A stretch of DNA of 64,000 bases from NCBI GenBank assembly GCA_947454155.1, contig CANGIT010000004.1, forward strand, positions 124,001 through 188,000. Direction: 5' to 3'. Both the position numbers and the translations under genes were made by a program. Origin of the DNA: Chitinophagaceae bacterium. GTDB taxonomy: Bacteria; Bacteroidota; Bacteroidia; Chitinophagales; Chitinophagaceae. Within the stretch, counting starts at the first letter, position 1, and each line of letters begins with the position of its first letter. This document shows positions 17,086 to 25,019 of the stretch, one piece after another. The notes beneath the pieces are model-generated. The model made no database searches, was not told the origin of the DNA, and worked only from the letters and a program-made list of their open reading frames with translations.

Positions 17086-17253
17086 TATCCAGCATCCAGT
17101 ATCCAGCATCCAGTATCCAGTATCCAGCATCCAGTATCCAGCATCCAGTATTCAGCATCCAGTATCCAGCATCCAGTATCCAGCATCCAGTATCCAGCAT
17201 CCAGTATCCAGTATCCAGCATCCAGTATCCAGCATCCAGCATCCAGTATCCAG
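17086..17253. repeat. Heptanucleotide tandem array A, 24 units
   Basis: Exactly 24 head-to-tail units of seven bases. Units are TATCCAG or CATCCAG, mostly alternating, with one variant (TATTCAG at 17149-17155). The T/C order is TCTCTTCTCTCTCTCTCTTCTCCT, counting the variant as T. It fills most of the spacer between dtd and the MazG-like gene and starts and stops abruptly (AAAAG before, ATAAG after). Open frames read through it only because the period is not a stop-containing one; it is non-coding. A short, inverted, degenerate copy of the same heptamer lies at 19064-19098. Confidence 0.95.
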
Positions 17254-17304
17254 ATAAGTGACCGAAACGATCAAACCATTAAACTTTTAAACCTAAACTA
17301 CCCC

Positions 17305-17637
17305 ATGTCATTAACCATCAATCAAGCACAGGAGCAAATCGACCAATGGATTAAAACTGTTGGTGTCCGTTATTTTAACGAATTGACGAATCTGGGTATA
17401 CTCATGGAGGAAGTAGGAGAGCTCAGCCGTCTGATGGTGCGTATCTACGGCGAACAGTCATTCAAAGAAAGCGATAAAGGAAAGGAGCTGGCCGATGAAA
17501 TGGCTGATGTGCTCTGGGTGTTGATTTGTCTGGCCAACCAAACCGGTGTCAACCTGACGGATGCCTTGCAAAAAAACATAGAAAAGAAGACAGCCCGAGA
17601 TCTGACACGTCATCAAGAAAATGAGAAGCTGCAGTAG
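17305..17637 (+). CDS. MazG-like nucleotide pyrophosphohydrolase
   Basis: A 110-residue all-alpha NTP pyrophosphohydrolase, which would cleave (d)NTPs to monophosphate and pyrophosphate, often as a housecleaning step. The metal-binding signature is present: EEVGELSRL (about 36-44) and ELADEMADVLW (about 60-70), giving the ExxE...ExxD pattern. Length fits the short single-domain MazG/RS21-C6 group. The substrate cannot be assigned. The gene follows the heptamer array by 51 bases and precedes the PhoD-like gene by 75 bases on the same strand. Confidence 0.85.
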   Translation: MSLTINQAQEQIDQWIKTVGVRYFNELTNLGILMEEVGELSRLMVRIYGEQSFKESDKGKELADEMADVLWVLICLANQTGVNLTDALQKNIEKKTARDLTRHQENEKLQ

Positions 17638-17712
17638 AAGTTCCGGTTAACTGCTACAATCATCCGCCGACAAAAGAACAAGTATTATCTTGCAGTCTTC
17701 AAATTCAACGTA

Positions 17713-19065
17713 ATGAACAAGTTATTCTTGGCACTGTTTTTTTCTGTCGCGTTCCTGGGGTTGACAGCACAAACCAACAAGTTGATCAGTGGTCCATGGG
17801 CCGGTAATGTAGAACTCCGCACCGCCATGATATGGCTTGAAGTTGCTTCAGATGTAAAATCTGTGTTGGTTAAATACTATGATACAGCCCATCCTCAGGT
17901 TCTTTACACTTTGAAATACAAAGAACCTCTGGGCAAGGTGTTTAATCCCATAAAATTCGAGCTCAATGGCTTGAACTTCGCCACAACTTATGCATATGCT
18001 GTTGAGATTGATGGCAAGCCGGTGATGTTGCCGTTTCCCACTCGTTTTACCACCAAAGACCTTTGGCAATGGCGCAAACCCGCACCCGATTTCAGTTTCC
18101 TGACCGGCAGCTGCGCCTATTTCAACGAACCTCAATTCGACAGGCCGGGAAAGCCTTATGGTGGCGACTCTTCCATATTCAATACAATGACCCAAACCCC
18201 GGCCAATTTTCACCTCTGGCTGGGTGACAATTGGTACACGCGAGAAGTGGATTACACCTCGGCATGGGGTTTAAATTATCGCGCTTCACACGACAGGGCA
18301 CAACCGGTTTTGCAGGCGTTTATGGCTGCCATGCCTCAGTACGCCATTTGGGATGATCATGATTTCGGACCCAATGATGCCGGCAGCAGTTATTTACTTA
18401 AAGAGGATAGTCGTAAAATTTTTAATGATTACTTTTTGAATCCCAGTGCCGGTGAAAATGGTAAAGGGATCTACACCCAGTTTTCATATGGTGATGTCGA
18501 TTTTTTTCTTACCGACGATCGATACTTCAGATCAGAAGAAGAAATATATGACTCTGTCAATGGTAAACCCAATGCTGAAAAATCCTATTTCGGACAACAA
18601 CAAATGAACTGGTTGAAAAATGCATTGTTGTTCAGTAAGGCTCCATTTAAAATAATTGTAACAGGCAGCCAAGTGCTGAATCCTTATAATAAATATGAAT
18701 GCCTGCAACATTATTCTTTCGAGTATCATCAGTTGATGGATTTTCTGCAAAGTCAAAAAATTAACGGTGTGCTATTTCTCACCGGCGATCGTCACCATAG
18801 TGAAGTAATCAGAATGAATGGCATTACTGCGTATCCTCTTTTCGACATCACCGTTTCACCATATACATCAGGTGTCAGCAAAGTGACCGGAGTGGAAGTC
18901 AATAACCCTTTTAGAGAATCCAATACTTTAGTGGAAGCTCAGAATTTTGCAAAATTCAGTTTCAGCGGAAAGAAGAACGAAAGACTGCTGAATGTTGATT
19001 TCATCGGTAGCAAAGGCGAAATACTCGGCAACTGGAAAGTGGCGGAAAAAGAGTTGAGAAATTGA
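17713..19065 (+). CDS. PhoD-like secreted metallophosphatase
   Basis: A 450-residue exported phosphoesterase of the alkaline phosphatase D family, calcineurin-like fold, which in relatives uses Fe3+/Ca2+ to split phosphodiesters and monoesters. The signal peptide is clear (FLALFFSVAFLGLTAQ). Metal-binding motifs: GSCAY (132-136), LGDNWY (170-175), WDDHDFGPND (213-222) and TGDRHHSEV (about 356-364). Its last codons run into a degenerate inverted stretch of heptamer A. Substrate and exact location (periplasm or outer surface) are not evident; no type IX sorting domain is seen. Confidence 0.9.
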   Translation: MNKLFLALFFSVAFLGLTAQTNKLISGPWAGNVELRTAMIWLEVASDVKSVLVKYYDTAHPQVLYTLKYKEPLGKVFNPIKFELNGLNFATTYAYAVEIDGKPVMLPFPTRFTTKDLWQWRKPAPDFSFLTGSCAYFNEPQFDRPGKPYGGDSSIFNTMTQTPANFHLWLGDNWYTREVDYTSAWGLNYRASHDRAQPVLQAFMAAMPQYAIWDDHDFGPNDAGSSYLLKEDSRKIFNDYFLNPSAGENGKGIYTQFSYGDVDFFLTDDRYFRSEEEIYDSVNGKPNAEKSYFGQQQMNWLKNALLFSKAPFKIIVTGSQVLNPYNKYECLQHYSFEYHQLMDFLQSQKINGVLFLTGDRHHSEVIRMNGITAYPLFDITVSPYTSGVSKVTGVEVNNPFRESNTLVEAQNFAKFSFSGKKNERLLNVDFIGSKGEILGNWKVAEKELRN

Positions 19066-19098
19066 TACTGGATGCTAGATACTGGATACTGGATATCA
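19064..19098. repeat. Short inverted, degenerate copy of heptamer A
   Basis: Five consecutive units GATACTG, GATGCTA, GATACTG, GATACTG, GATATCA. On the other strand these read CAGTATC/TAGCATC, the same heptamer family as the array at 17086-17253, so the two lie in opposite orientation around the MazG-like and PhoD-like genes. Confidence 0.85.
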
Positions 19099-19105
19099 GA
19101 AAATC

Positions 19106-19224
19106 AAACCACAAACCACAAACCACAAACCACAAACCACAAACCACAAACCACAAACCACAAACCACAAACCACAAACCACAAACCACAAACCACAAAC
19201 CACAAACCACAAACCACAAATCAC
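19106..19224. repeat. Heptanucleotide tandem array B, 16 perfect units plus one variant
   Basis: Sixteen perfect head-to-tail copies of AAACCAC (19106-19217) followed by one degenerate copy AAATCAC (19218-19224). It shares the seven-base period of array A but not its sequence. It fills the gap between the PhoD-like gene and the YcxB-like gene and ends 14 bases before the latter's ATG, so copy number could affect spacing to a promoter or to the start codon. Confidence 0.95.
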
Positions 19225-19238
19225 CAATTATATAACCC

Positions 19239-19715
19239 ATGACTTCTTCTTACTTCGAATACCATAAGCCCAAAGTGATTCAAGCCCTTCGTTACCATTT
19301 CATCAGCCGTCGTGAAATAAAATTGATGATGATTATGGTGAATGTATTCGCCATGCTTTCAGCAGGCCTTTACTTTTTCAAAAAAATATCGCCTGCAGCA
19401 TTTCTATTAAGTTCATTTTTGTGGATCATGATGATGCTGGTATTCTGGCTGATCATGCCCAGACTCGTTTACAGAAGATCTGCTGCTTTCAAAAGTAAAT
19501 ATAGGGCTACAATCAACAGTGCCGGGCTCACACTTGAAACCGATCATGCTTCAAAATCTTGGGAGTGGTCTTCTTTTTCTTCCTGGATGGAAAGCCCACA
19601 TTTTTTTCACCTGTATTTCAATCCCCGTTCATTTTTCATTGTACCCAAAGAAGCATTTGAAGAGGAAGCCGTATCGCAAGTAAGAGGTTACCTCAATAAA
19701 GGAATCAAGAAATAA
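19239..19715 (+). CDS. YcxB-like membrane protein
   Basis: A 158-residue protein with two adjacent membrane helices (about 33-48 and 52-72) and a C-terminal soluble segment. The tail resembles the YcxB-like domain: SAGLTLETDHASKSWEWSSFSSW followed by HLYFNPRSFFIVPKEAF. No function is established for this family. The start ATG follows heptamer array B directly, so any promoter must lie in or before the array, or transcription continues from the PhoD-like gene. Confidence 0.65.
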   Translation: MTSSYFEYHKPKVIQALRYHFISRREIKLMMIMVNVFAMLSAGLYFFKKISPAAFLLSSFLWIMMMLVFWLIMPRLVYRRSAAFKSKYRATINSAGLTLETDHASKSWEWSSFSSWMESPHFFHLYFNPRSFFIVPKEAFEEEAVSQVRGYLNKGIKK

Positions 19716-19735
19716 ATCAATCGACCAAAGTCCAT

Positions 19736-19766
19736 CCTTTGTGTTTCCTTCGTGACCTTTGTGGTT
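19736..19766. repeat. Degenerate CACAAAGG-type repeat
   Basis: On the minus strand this reads as three imperfect units of about ten bases: AACCACAAAGG, TCACGAAGGA, AACACAAAGG. It lies between two convergent genes and shares the AACCACAAA core with heptamer array B. Too short for a firm claim. Confidence 0.4.
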
Positions 19767-19842
19767 GTCCATTAAAAAACAAGGTCTTGAACTTTAAACC
19801 AATGGTCAAGATTATCCTTGTGTTTAACAGCCAAATACTCCA

Positions 19843-20274
19843 TCAAATCAATTCTTTCTCCATGATATGATGTGGTATGTTCACTTCAGTAAATTCATCA
19901 CCTTTTATTTGGTAGCCGAATTTCTCATAGAAACCTATGGCAGTATCTCGTGCGTGCATGATGATGAAGCGGTAGCCCTTGTCTCTGGCCAGATTTTCTG
20001 CAAAAGAAATGATCGAAGCGCCAATGCCTTTTCTCTGCAATTCATCTTTCACCGCCATCTGTCGCAAGCGAACGGTTTCATTGTCCAAAGGCCTTAAGAT
20101 GCAGCAGCCAAGCATCTCATCATCGTCATAGGAGGCGATCAAAATCTCATTTTTCTCTTCCATCAATTCTTCGTCATTAAAGCTAAGACCCAATGGTTTT
20201 CGCAGCATCTCATCTCTCAGCTGAACCATCTGCTCATATTCGGGTGTACCAAAGTCAATCTGTTTCAATCCCAT
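19843..20274 (-). CDS. GNAT-family N-acetyltransferase
   Basis: A 143-residue single-domain acetyltransferase. The acetyl-CoA binding region is MAVKDELQRKGIGASII (about 72-88), the IASYDDDEMLGCCILRP strand pair precedes it, and ARDTAIGFYEKFGYQIKGDEF is the typical C-terminal end. The layout is that of ElaA/YjcF-like small-molecule acetyltransferases; the acceptor is unknown. It faces away from acpP. Confidence 0.85.
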   Translation of the reverse strand: MGLKQIDFGTPEYEQMVQLRDEMLRKPLGLSFNDEELMEEKNEILIASYDDDEMLGCCILRPLDNETVRLRQMAVKDELQRKGIGASIISFAENLARDKGYRFIIMHARDTAIGFYEKFGYQIKGDEFTEVNIPHHIMEKELI

Positions 20275-20408
20275 GTTTTCAGCATTTAATTATTTGAAAG
20301 GAATAATCCCTTGAAGGAAAGTTTTAAAAGTACATCATTTTATTAAACGACAATCCTGTTGGAAACACGGATGTCAATAAATAAATTTCACCGGGAAATA
20401 GTATTTCT

Positions 20409-20437
20409 TTGTAATTATGTCAAAAAGTATATTTTTG
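20409..20437 (+). promoter_or_regulatory. Promoter of the acpP operon
   Basis: A TTG -33 box at 20409-20411 and TATTTTTG -7 box at 20430-20437 are 18 bases apart, an exact match to the Bacteroidota consensus TTG-N17-23-TAnnTTTG. Predicted transcription start is near 20443, giving a leader of about 20 bases before the acpP ATG. Confidence 0.75.
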
Positions 20438-20463
20438 CACCGAATTAACCAAATTTTACTACC

Positions 20464-20700
20464 ATGTCAGACATTGCAACAAGAGTAAAAAAGATTATTG
20501 TTGACAAATTAGGTGTTGATGAAGCCGAAGTAACTCCTGAAGCTTCTTTCACCAACGATCTCGGTGCCGATAGCTTGGACACCGTAGAATTAATTATGGA
20601 ATTTGAAAAAGAATTTAATATTTCTATTCCTGACGAACAAGCCGAAACCATCACTACTGTTGGTCAAGCTGTTTCTTACCTGGAAGAAAACGCCAAGTAA
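20464..20700 (+). CDS. acpP: Acyl carrier protein
   Basis: A 78-residue carrier that holds growing fatty acyl chains on a 4'-phosphopantetheine arm. The attachment serine is in [15 protein letters not shown], the universal DSL motif. It is acidic and of the standard size. It leads an operon with fabF (29 bases downstream) and probably rnc, the usual order in many bacteria. Confidence 0.97.
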   Translation: MSDIATRVKKIIVDKLGVDEAEVTPEASFTNDLGADSLDTVELIMEFEKEFNISIPDEQAETITTVGQAVSYLEENAK

Positions 20701-20729
20701 GTATCTTTTAATTTTCACAGGCAAATTGT

Positions 20730-21983
20730 ATGGAACTTAAACGTGTCGTAGTTACCGGTTTGGGTGCATTAACTCCTATTGGTAAATCTGTTGAAGAATA
20801 TTGGCAGAACCTGGCATCTGGTGTCAGTGGCTGTGATTTTATTCAGCAGTTCGATGTGTCTAAATTCAAAACCCGATTTGCCTGTGAGGTTAAAAATTTT
20901 GACGCTACACAATACCTCGATAGAAAAGAGGCCCGCAAGATGGACCGCTATTGCCAGTTCGCACTGATTGCCAGCGACGAGGCTGTCAAAGATGCCGGTA
21001 TCACCAAGGAAAATGTGAACCCAGACAGAGTAGGGGTGATTTTTGCCAGTGGTATTGGTGGGCTGATCACTTTCCAGGAAGAAGTAACGGCTTTTGCTTT
21101 GGGAGATGGAACGCCCCGTTTCAACCCCTTCTTCATTCCTAAAATGATTTTGGATATTGCAGCAGGCCATATCTCCATGCGACATGGATTCCGTGGTCCT
21201 AATTATGCCGTTGTCAGTGCATGCGCCTCATCTACCAATGCCATTATTGATGCATTCGATAATATCCGTTTGGGTAAATCCGATATCATCATCACCGGTG
21301 GTAGTGAAGCGGTAATCAGCGCAGCAGGATTAGGCGGATTCAACGCCATGAAAGCACTTAGCGAAAGAAATGACGATCCTCAAACCGCCAGCCGTCCTTT
21401 CGACAAAGATCGTGATGGTTTTGTGATGGGAGAAGGTTCTGGCGTTTTAGTTCTCGAAAGTCTTGAGCATGCTTTAGCCAGAGGCGCAAAGATATATTGT
21501 GAAATAGCCGGTGGCGGCGCTACTGCAGATGCTCATCACATTACCGCACCGCATCCAGAAGGATTGGGCGCCAACAACGTGATGAAGGCCGCACTGAAAG
21601 ATGCTGGAATGAACCCCGAAGACATTGATTATATCAATGTCCATGGTACTTCCACGCCTTTGGGAGACATTGCAGAAACCAAGGCGATCTTAAATGTTTT
21701 TGGAAATCACGCCTATAATCTCAACATCAGTTCCACAAAAAGTATGACAGGCCATTGTTTGGGTGCCGCTGGTGCGCTTGAAGCATTAGCTTGTATCTTG
21801 GCTGTTACAAAAGATATTGTACCGCCTACCATCAATCACTTTACCGATGATCCGGATCTGGATCCAGCATTGAATTTCACTTTCAATGCCCCGCAGAATA
21901 AAACTGTGAATGCAGCACTCAGCAACACATTTGGTTTCGGTGGACATAACGCCTCAGTGATTGTAAAGAAATATAAGGCTTAA
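20730..21983 (+). CDS. fabF: Beta-ketoacyl-ACP synthase II
   Basis: Condenses malonyl-ACP with acyl-ACP in fatty-acid elongation. The 417-residue sequence has the Cys-His-His triad: Cys in VVSACASSTNA, His in NVHGTSTPLGD and His in STKSMTGHCLGAAG. The N-terminus RVVVTGLGALTPIG and the C-terminal NTFGFGGHNASVIV are those of FabF. It sits directly after acpP, whose product it uses. Confidence 0.97.
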   Translation: MELKRVVVTGLGALTPIGKSVEEYWQNLASGVSGCDFIQQFDVSKFKTRFACEVKNFDATQYLDRKEARKMDRYCQFALIASDEAVKDAGITKENVNPDRVGVIFASGIGGLITFQEEVTAFALGDGTPRFNPFFIPKMILDIAAGHISMRHGFRGPNYAVVSACASSTNAIIDAFDNIRLGKSDIIITGGSEAVISAAGLGGFNAMKALSERNDDPQTASRPFDKDRDGFVMGEGSGVLVLESLEHALARGAKIYCEIAGGGATADAHHITAPHPEGLGANNVMKAALKDAGMNPEDIDYINVHGTSTPLGDIAETKAILNVFGNHAYNLNISSTKSMTGHCLGAAGALEALACILAVTKDIVPPTINHFTDDPDLDPALNFTFNAPQNKTVNAALSNTFGFGGHNASVIVKKYKA

Positions 21984-22069
21984 TCTTTTTTATTTTCTTC
22001 TCTTAACAGCCTTAAATCTTCTTCTCTTTTACCGAAAAACTATAATTTCGGTCAATTAATAAAATCGCG

Positions 22070-22777
22070 TTGCATTTCATTCTCAATTTGTTCAAAAGTC
22101 CTGAGCTTCGACAGTTCAGTAAACAACTAAAAAATGTGCTTGGCTTCACACCAGGTGATATCGTTTTGTATCGCACAGCCCTGAGTCATCGCTCTGTAAG
22201 GGAAGGCACCGACCAAAATAATGAAAGACTTGAATTTTTGGGGGATGCCGTATTGAGTTCCATCATCGGCCATTATCTTTTTAGAAAATATCCCTATAAG
22301 GATGAGGGATTTCTCACAGAGATGAGAAGTAAAATGGTCAACCGGCAGAAACTGAATGAGATCGCCTTGAAAATGGGACTTAAAAAAATCACCATTTACA
22401 ACCGGCAAGATAATGCCCTCAAAATTTCACAGATTTTCGGAAACACACTTGAAGCCTTGATTGGTGCTGTTTATTTGGATAAAGGTTATGGTCAAACACA
22501 AAAATGGGTGGAACGCTACATCATTCTACCTCATCTTTTTACCGACGATCTGGAATCTATCGAGATCAACATCAAAAACAAACTTTACGGCTGGGCGACA
22601 AAGAATGGTAAATCGGTTGAGTTTGCCACATTAAACGAAAGTCTTGAAAATGGCCGCAGACTTTTCACTATCGCTGTTACCATAGACGGACAAATCGTTT
22701 CGCAAGGAAAAGGATTCAATAAAAAAGATGCGGGTTATCAGGCTGCCATGCAAGCGGTTGAAAAACTCGGTTTGTAG
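22070..22777 (+). CDS. rnc: Ribonuclease III
   Basis: Cleaves double-stranded RNA in rRNA and mRNA processing. It is 235 residues long, with the signature ERLEFLGDAVL in the N-terminal catalytic domain, the second acidic site in GNTLEALIGAVYLD, and a C-terminal double-stranded-RNA-binding domain ending in KKDAGYQAAMQAVEKLGL. The start is TTG at 22070: an in-frame stop codon lies 25 bases upstream and there is no ATG before the catalytic domain. It is the third gene of the acpP-fabF-rnc cluster. Confidence 0.93.
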   Translation: MHFILNLFKSPELRQFSKQLKNVLGFTPGDIVLYRTALSHRSVREGTDQNNERLEFLGDAVLSSIIGHYLFRKYPYKDEGFLTEMRSKMVNRQKLNEIALKMGLKKITIYNRQDNALKISQIFGNTLEALIGAVYLDKGYGQTQKWVERYIILPHLFTDDLESIEINIKNKLYGWATKNGKSVEFATLNESLENGRRLFTIAVTIDGQIVSQGKGFNKKDAGYQAAMQAVEKLGL

Positions 22778-22812
22778 TTAATTTATCAAATGAACAGATT
22801 AATCGCAACAAC

Positions 22813-23850
22813 ATGAAATTTGGAATCATAGGAAGCGGCAGTTGGGGAACCGCACTGGCAAAAATGCTGACAGACAATGGACAAACCATTCATTGGTGGA
22901 ACCGCAGTGCTGCCGCTATTGAACAGTTCAAAAAAAGAAAACACAATCCGCAATATCTTTCTCATGCCCGCTTCAATATGGATCAACTGCTGCTTACCAC
23001 AGATGTAAGCGAAGTGATTGCCAACGCCGATGTTATTGTAATTGCCGTGCCATCAGCGTTTGTGGTAGATGTGTTGTCGTCGTTGCCCTCAACAATTTTT
23101 GATAACAAGAAAATACTCTCTGCTGTAAAAGGAATCTTACCCGAAGAAAACCTGTTGCTCAATGATTACCTTCAACAGCATTTCTCCTTTCCCATAGAAA
23201 ATTACTTCGCAGTTTTAGGACCTTGTCATGCCGAAGAAGTGGCTGCAGAAAAATTATCCTATCTGACTTTTAGTGGGGTGGATGAATCGACGACACAGGA
23301 AATCGCCACAGCTTTTTCCTCTCCATATATCCGCACTGTTGTCAACAAGGACATTTATGGCGTGCAATATGCTTCGATACTGAAAAACATTTACGCGCTG
23401 GGTGCCGGCATCGCTCATGGCCTGGATTATGGCGACAATTTCCTGAGCGTGTTGATTGCCAACAGCGCCGATGAAATGGCAGGATTTTTAAGAAAAGCCG
23501 GAATTATCAATGCAGAAGTGGGTTATATCGAACATACCAAAAAATCATCAGAAGACCATCATAACAGCTATGCAGCTTCAGTGTATATGGGAGATTTGCT
23601 GGTGACTTGTTATTCGCTTTACAGTCGTAATCGGACATTCGGCAATATGATTGGAAAAGGATATGCTGTGAAATCTGCGCAACTGGAAATGAACATGGTG
23701 GCGGAAGGTTATAATGCCAGCCGTTGTATGCATATCCTCAATGAACGTATAATGGCCGATATGCCCATCGCTACAGCAGTATATCAGATCCTATGGGAAA
23801 ATCTTTCGCCGGAAGAAGGATTTAGCAATATCGAAGAAATTCTGGTATAA
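22813..23850 (+). CDS. gpsA: Glycerol-3-phosphate dehydrogenase, NAD(P)+
   Basis: Reduces dihydroxyacetone phosphate to sn-glycerol 3-phosphate, the backbone for phospholipids. The 345-residue chain starts with the Rossmann motif GSGSWGTALAKML, has VIAVPSAFVVDVL and the catalytic-lysine region SILKNIYALGAGIAHGLDYGDN. It follows rnc by 35 bases and so probably belongs to the same lipid-linked transcript as acpP-fabF. Its stop lies five bases from the stop of convergent hemW. Confidence 0.95.
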   Translation: MKFGIIGSGSWGTALAKMLTDNGQTIHWWNRSAAAIEQFKKRKHNPQYLSHARFNMDQLLLTTDVSEVIANADVIVIAVPSAFVVDVLSSLPSTIFDNKKILSAVKGILPEENLLLNDYLQQHFSFPIENYFAVLGPCHAEEVAAEKLSYLTFSGVDESTTQEIATAFSSPYIRTVVNKDIYGVQYASILKNIYALGAGIAHGLDYGDNFLSVLIANSADEMAGFLRKAGIINAEVGYIEHTKKSSEDHHNSYAASVYMGDLLVTCYSLYSRNRTFGNMIGKGYAVKSAQLEMNMVAEGYNASRCMHILNERIMADMPIATAVYQILWENLSPEEGFSNIEEILV

Positions 23851-23855
23851 CCTGT

Positions 23856-24989
23856 TCAGTCTTCAAATAGGCTTGATGCGATGCCATCTGCAAAAAGTTT
23901 GCCCTCACGCGTCAATTGAATGAATTCCTTTTTGATAATAAGCTGACCTTGCGAAACAAAGGATGCACATGTGGCAACCAACTTCATTAATTGATGGCTT
24001 CCGAAAGTTTCGTTTATGTATTGCAGTGATATTCCCTCTGTTGTCCTGAGAGATGTCATGATGTACTCATTGTATTGCTGTGCCTCACTCAGTGTTTCTT
24101 CTTCATAAGGCAGCCATCCTTGTTGGATACTGTTAACATACATCGCATTGTTGGCGATGTTCCATCTTCTTTTGTTGTTGCCATCGTATGCATGAGCGCC
24201 CGGGCCGATGCCGCAATAAGGTATGCCTTTCCAGTAATTGCTGTTGTGTCTGCTGCGGAAAGTCGGCAAAGCATAATTGCTGATTTCGTAGTGCTCATAA
24301 CCAGCGGCAGCAAGCCAGTCGCTGATAAGGAGAAATTGTCTTGCCTGTTGCTCTGTATCAATGTCGGGTGATTTATTTTGTGCGACAAAATGATGCAAGG
24401 CTGTTTTTTCTTCTACAGTGAGGGCATAACAAGATAGGTGAGGTACACGATGGTCAATCAGAAACTGCAAGGTTTTCATTAAAGCTTCGTCTGTACAATA
24501 AGGACTGCCGAAAATGACATCGATGGTGAAATTGCTCAATCCGGCATCAATGATATCGGTGATGCATTTTTTTGACTGTAGGGCAGTATGGTTGCGGTTC
24601 ATCCATTTTAATTCTTCTTCATCAAAGCTTTGCATACCAACACTGAGCCTGTTGATGCCCATCGAAAGCCATTGTTGTAATGCTATCGGGGTGATGTCAT
24701 CCGGATTGCTTTCCAGGGTGATTTCAACATTTTCAGCTACGTTGAAAAATTGATAAACTTGTTGGAGCAATGAACCGATAGCGGAGTTTGAAAGCAGACT
24801 GGGTGTTCCGCCGCCAAAATAAATGGTGTCTATGACCGATCCTTCGGCTAAATGATTTTGTTGTAGTTCAATCTCTTTCAGCATGCAATTGATCAACTCA
24901 TCTTTCATTCTCAAATCGGTTGAAAAATGAAAATTGCAATAATGACAAGCTTTTTTACAGAAAGGAATATGAAGATAAATACCCGCCAA
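23856..24989 (-). CDS. hemW: HemW, radical-SAM haem chaperone (CPO-like)
   Basis: HemW binds haem and a 4Fe-4S cluster and is thought to hand haem to respiratory proteins; many are annotated as coproporphyrinogen III oxidase. The cluster motif CxxxCxxC reads CKKACHYC, just after the typical start AGIYLHIPF. An open frame reaches 25118, but the family normally begins at this point, and the TTG codon at 24989 (TTG-GCG-GGT) restores the standard N-terminus and leaves 30 bases to the divergent Omp85 gene. FGGGTPSLL and the C-terminal HemN-C region are present. Length about 377 residues. Confidence 0.88.
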   Translation of the reverse strand: MAGIYLHIPFCKKACHYCNFHFSTDLRMKDELINCMLKEIELQQNHLAEGSVIDTIYFGGGTPSLLSNSAIGSLLQQVYQFFNVAENVEITLESNPDDITPIALQQWLSMGINRLSVGMQSFDEEELKWMNRNHTALQSKKCITDIIDAGLSNFTIDVIFGSPYCTDEALMKTLQFLIDHRVPHLSCYALTVEEKTALHHFVAQNKSPDIDTEQQARQFLLISDWLAAAGYEHYEISNYALPTFRSRHNSNYWKGIPYCGIGPGAHAYDGNNKRRWNIANNAMYVNSIQQGWLPYEEETLSEAQQYNEYIMTSLRTTEGISLQYINETFGSHQLMKLVATCASFVSQGQLIIKKEFIQLTREGKLFADGIASSLFED

Positions 24990-25019
24990 AGATTGTAGTT
25001 TTACAAAGTTGTAATAAGA

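Noticed and set aside
16869..17242. Minus-strand open frames over heptamer array A that would encode repeats of MLDTGCW/ILDAGYW type
   Set aside because: They exist because a seven-base repeat without stop codons is open in all frames on one strand. Several overlapping frames give the same kind of peptide, they run into dtd, and none has a start context or domain.
17086..19224. CRISPR array
   Set aside because: The repeats are seven bases, head-to-tail and without spacers; no cas gene is near.
19001..19240. Minus-strand open frame with GLWFVVC repeats over heptamer array B
   Set aside because: Same artefact of a stop-free seven-base repeat; it overlaps the end of the PhoD-like gene.
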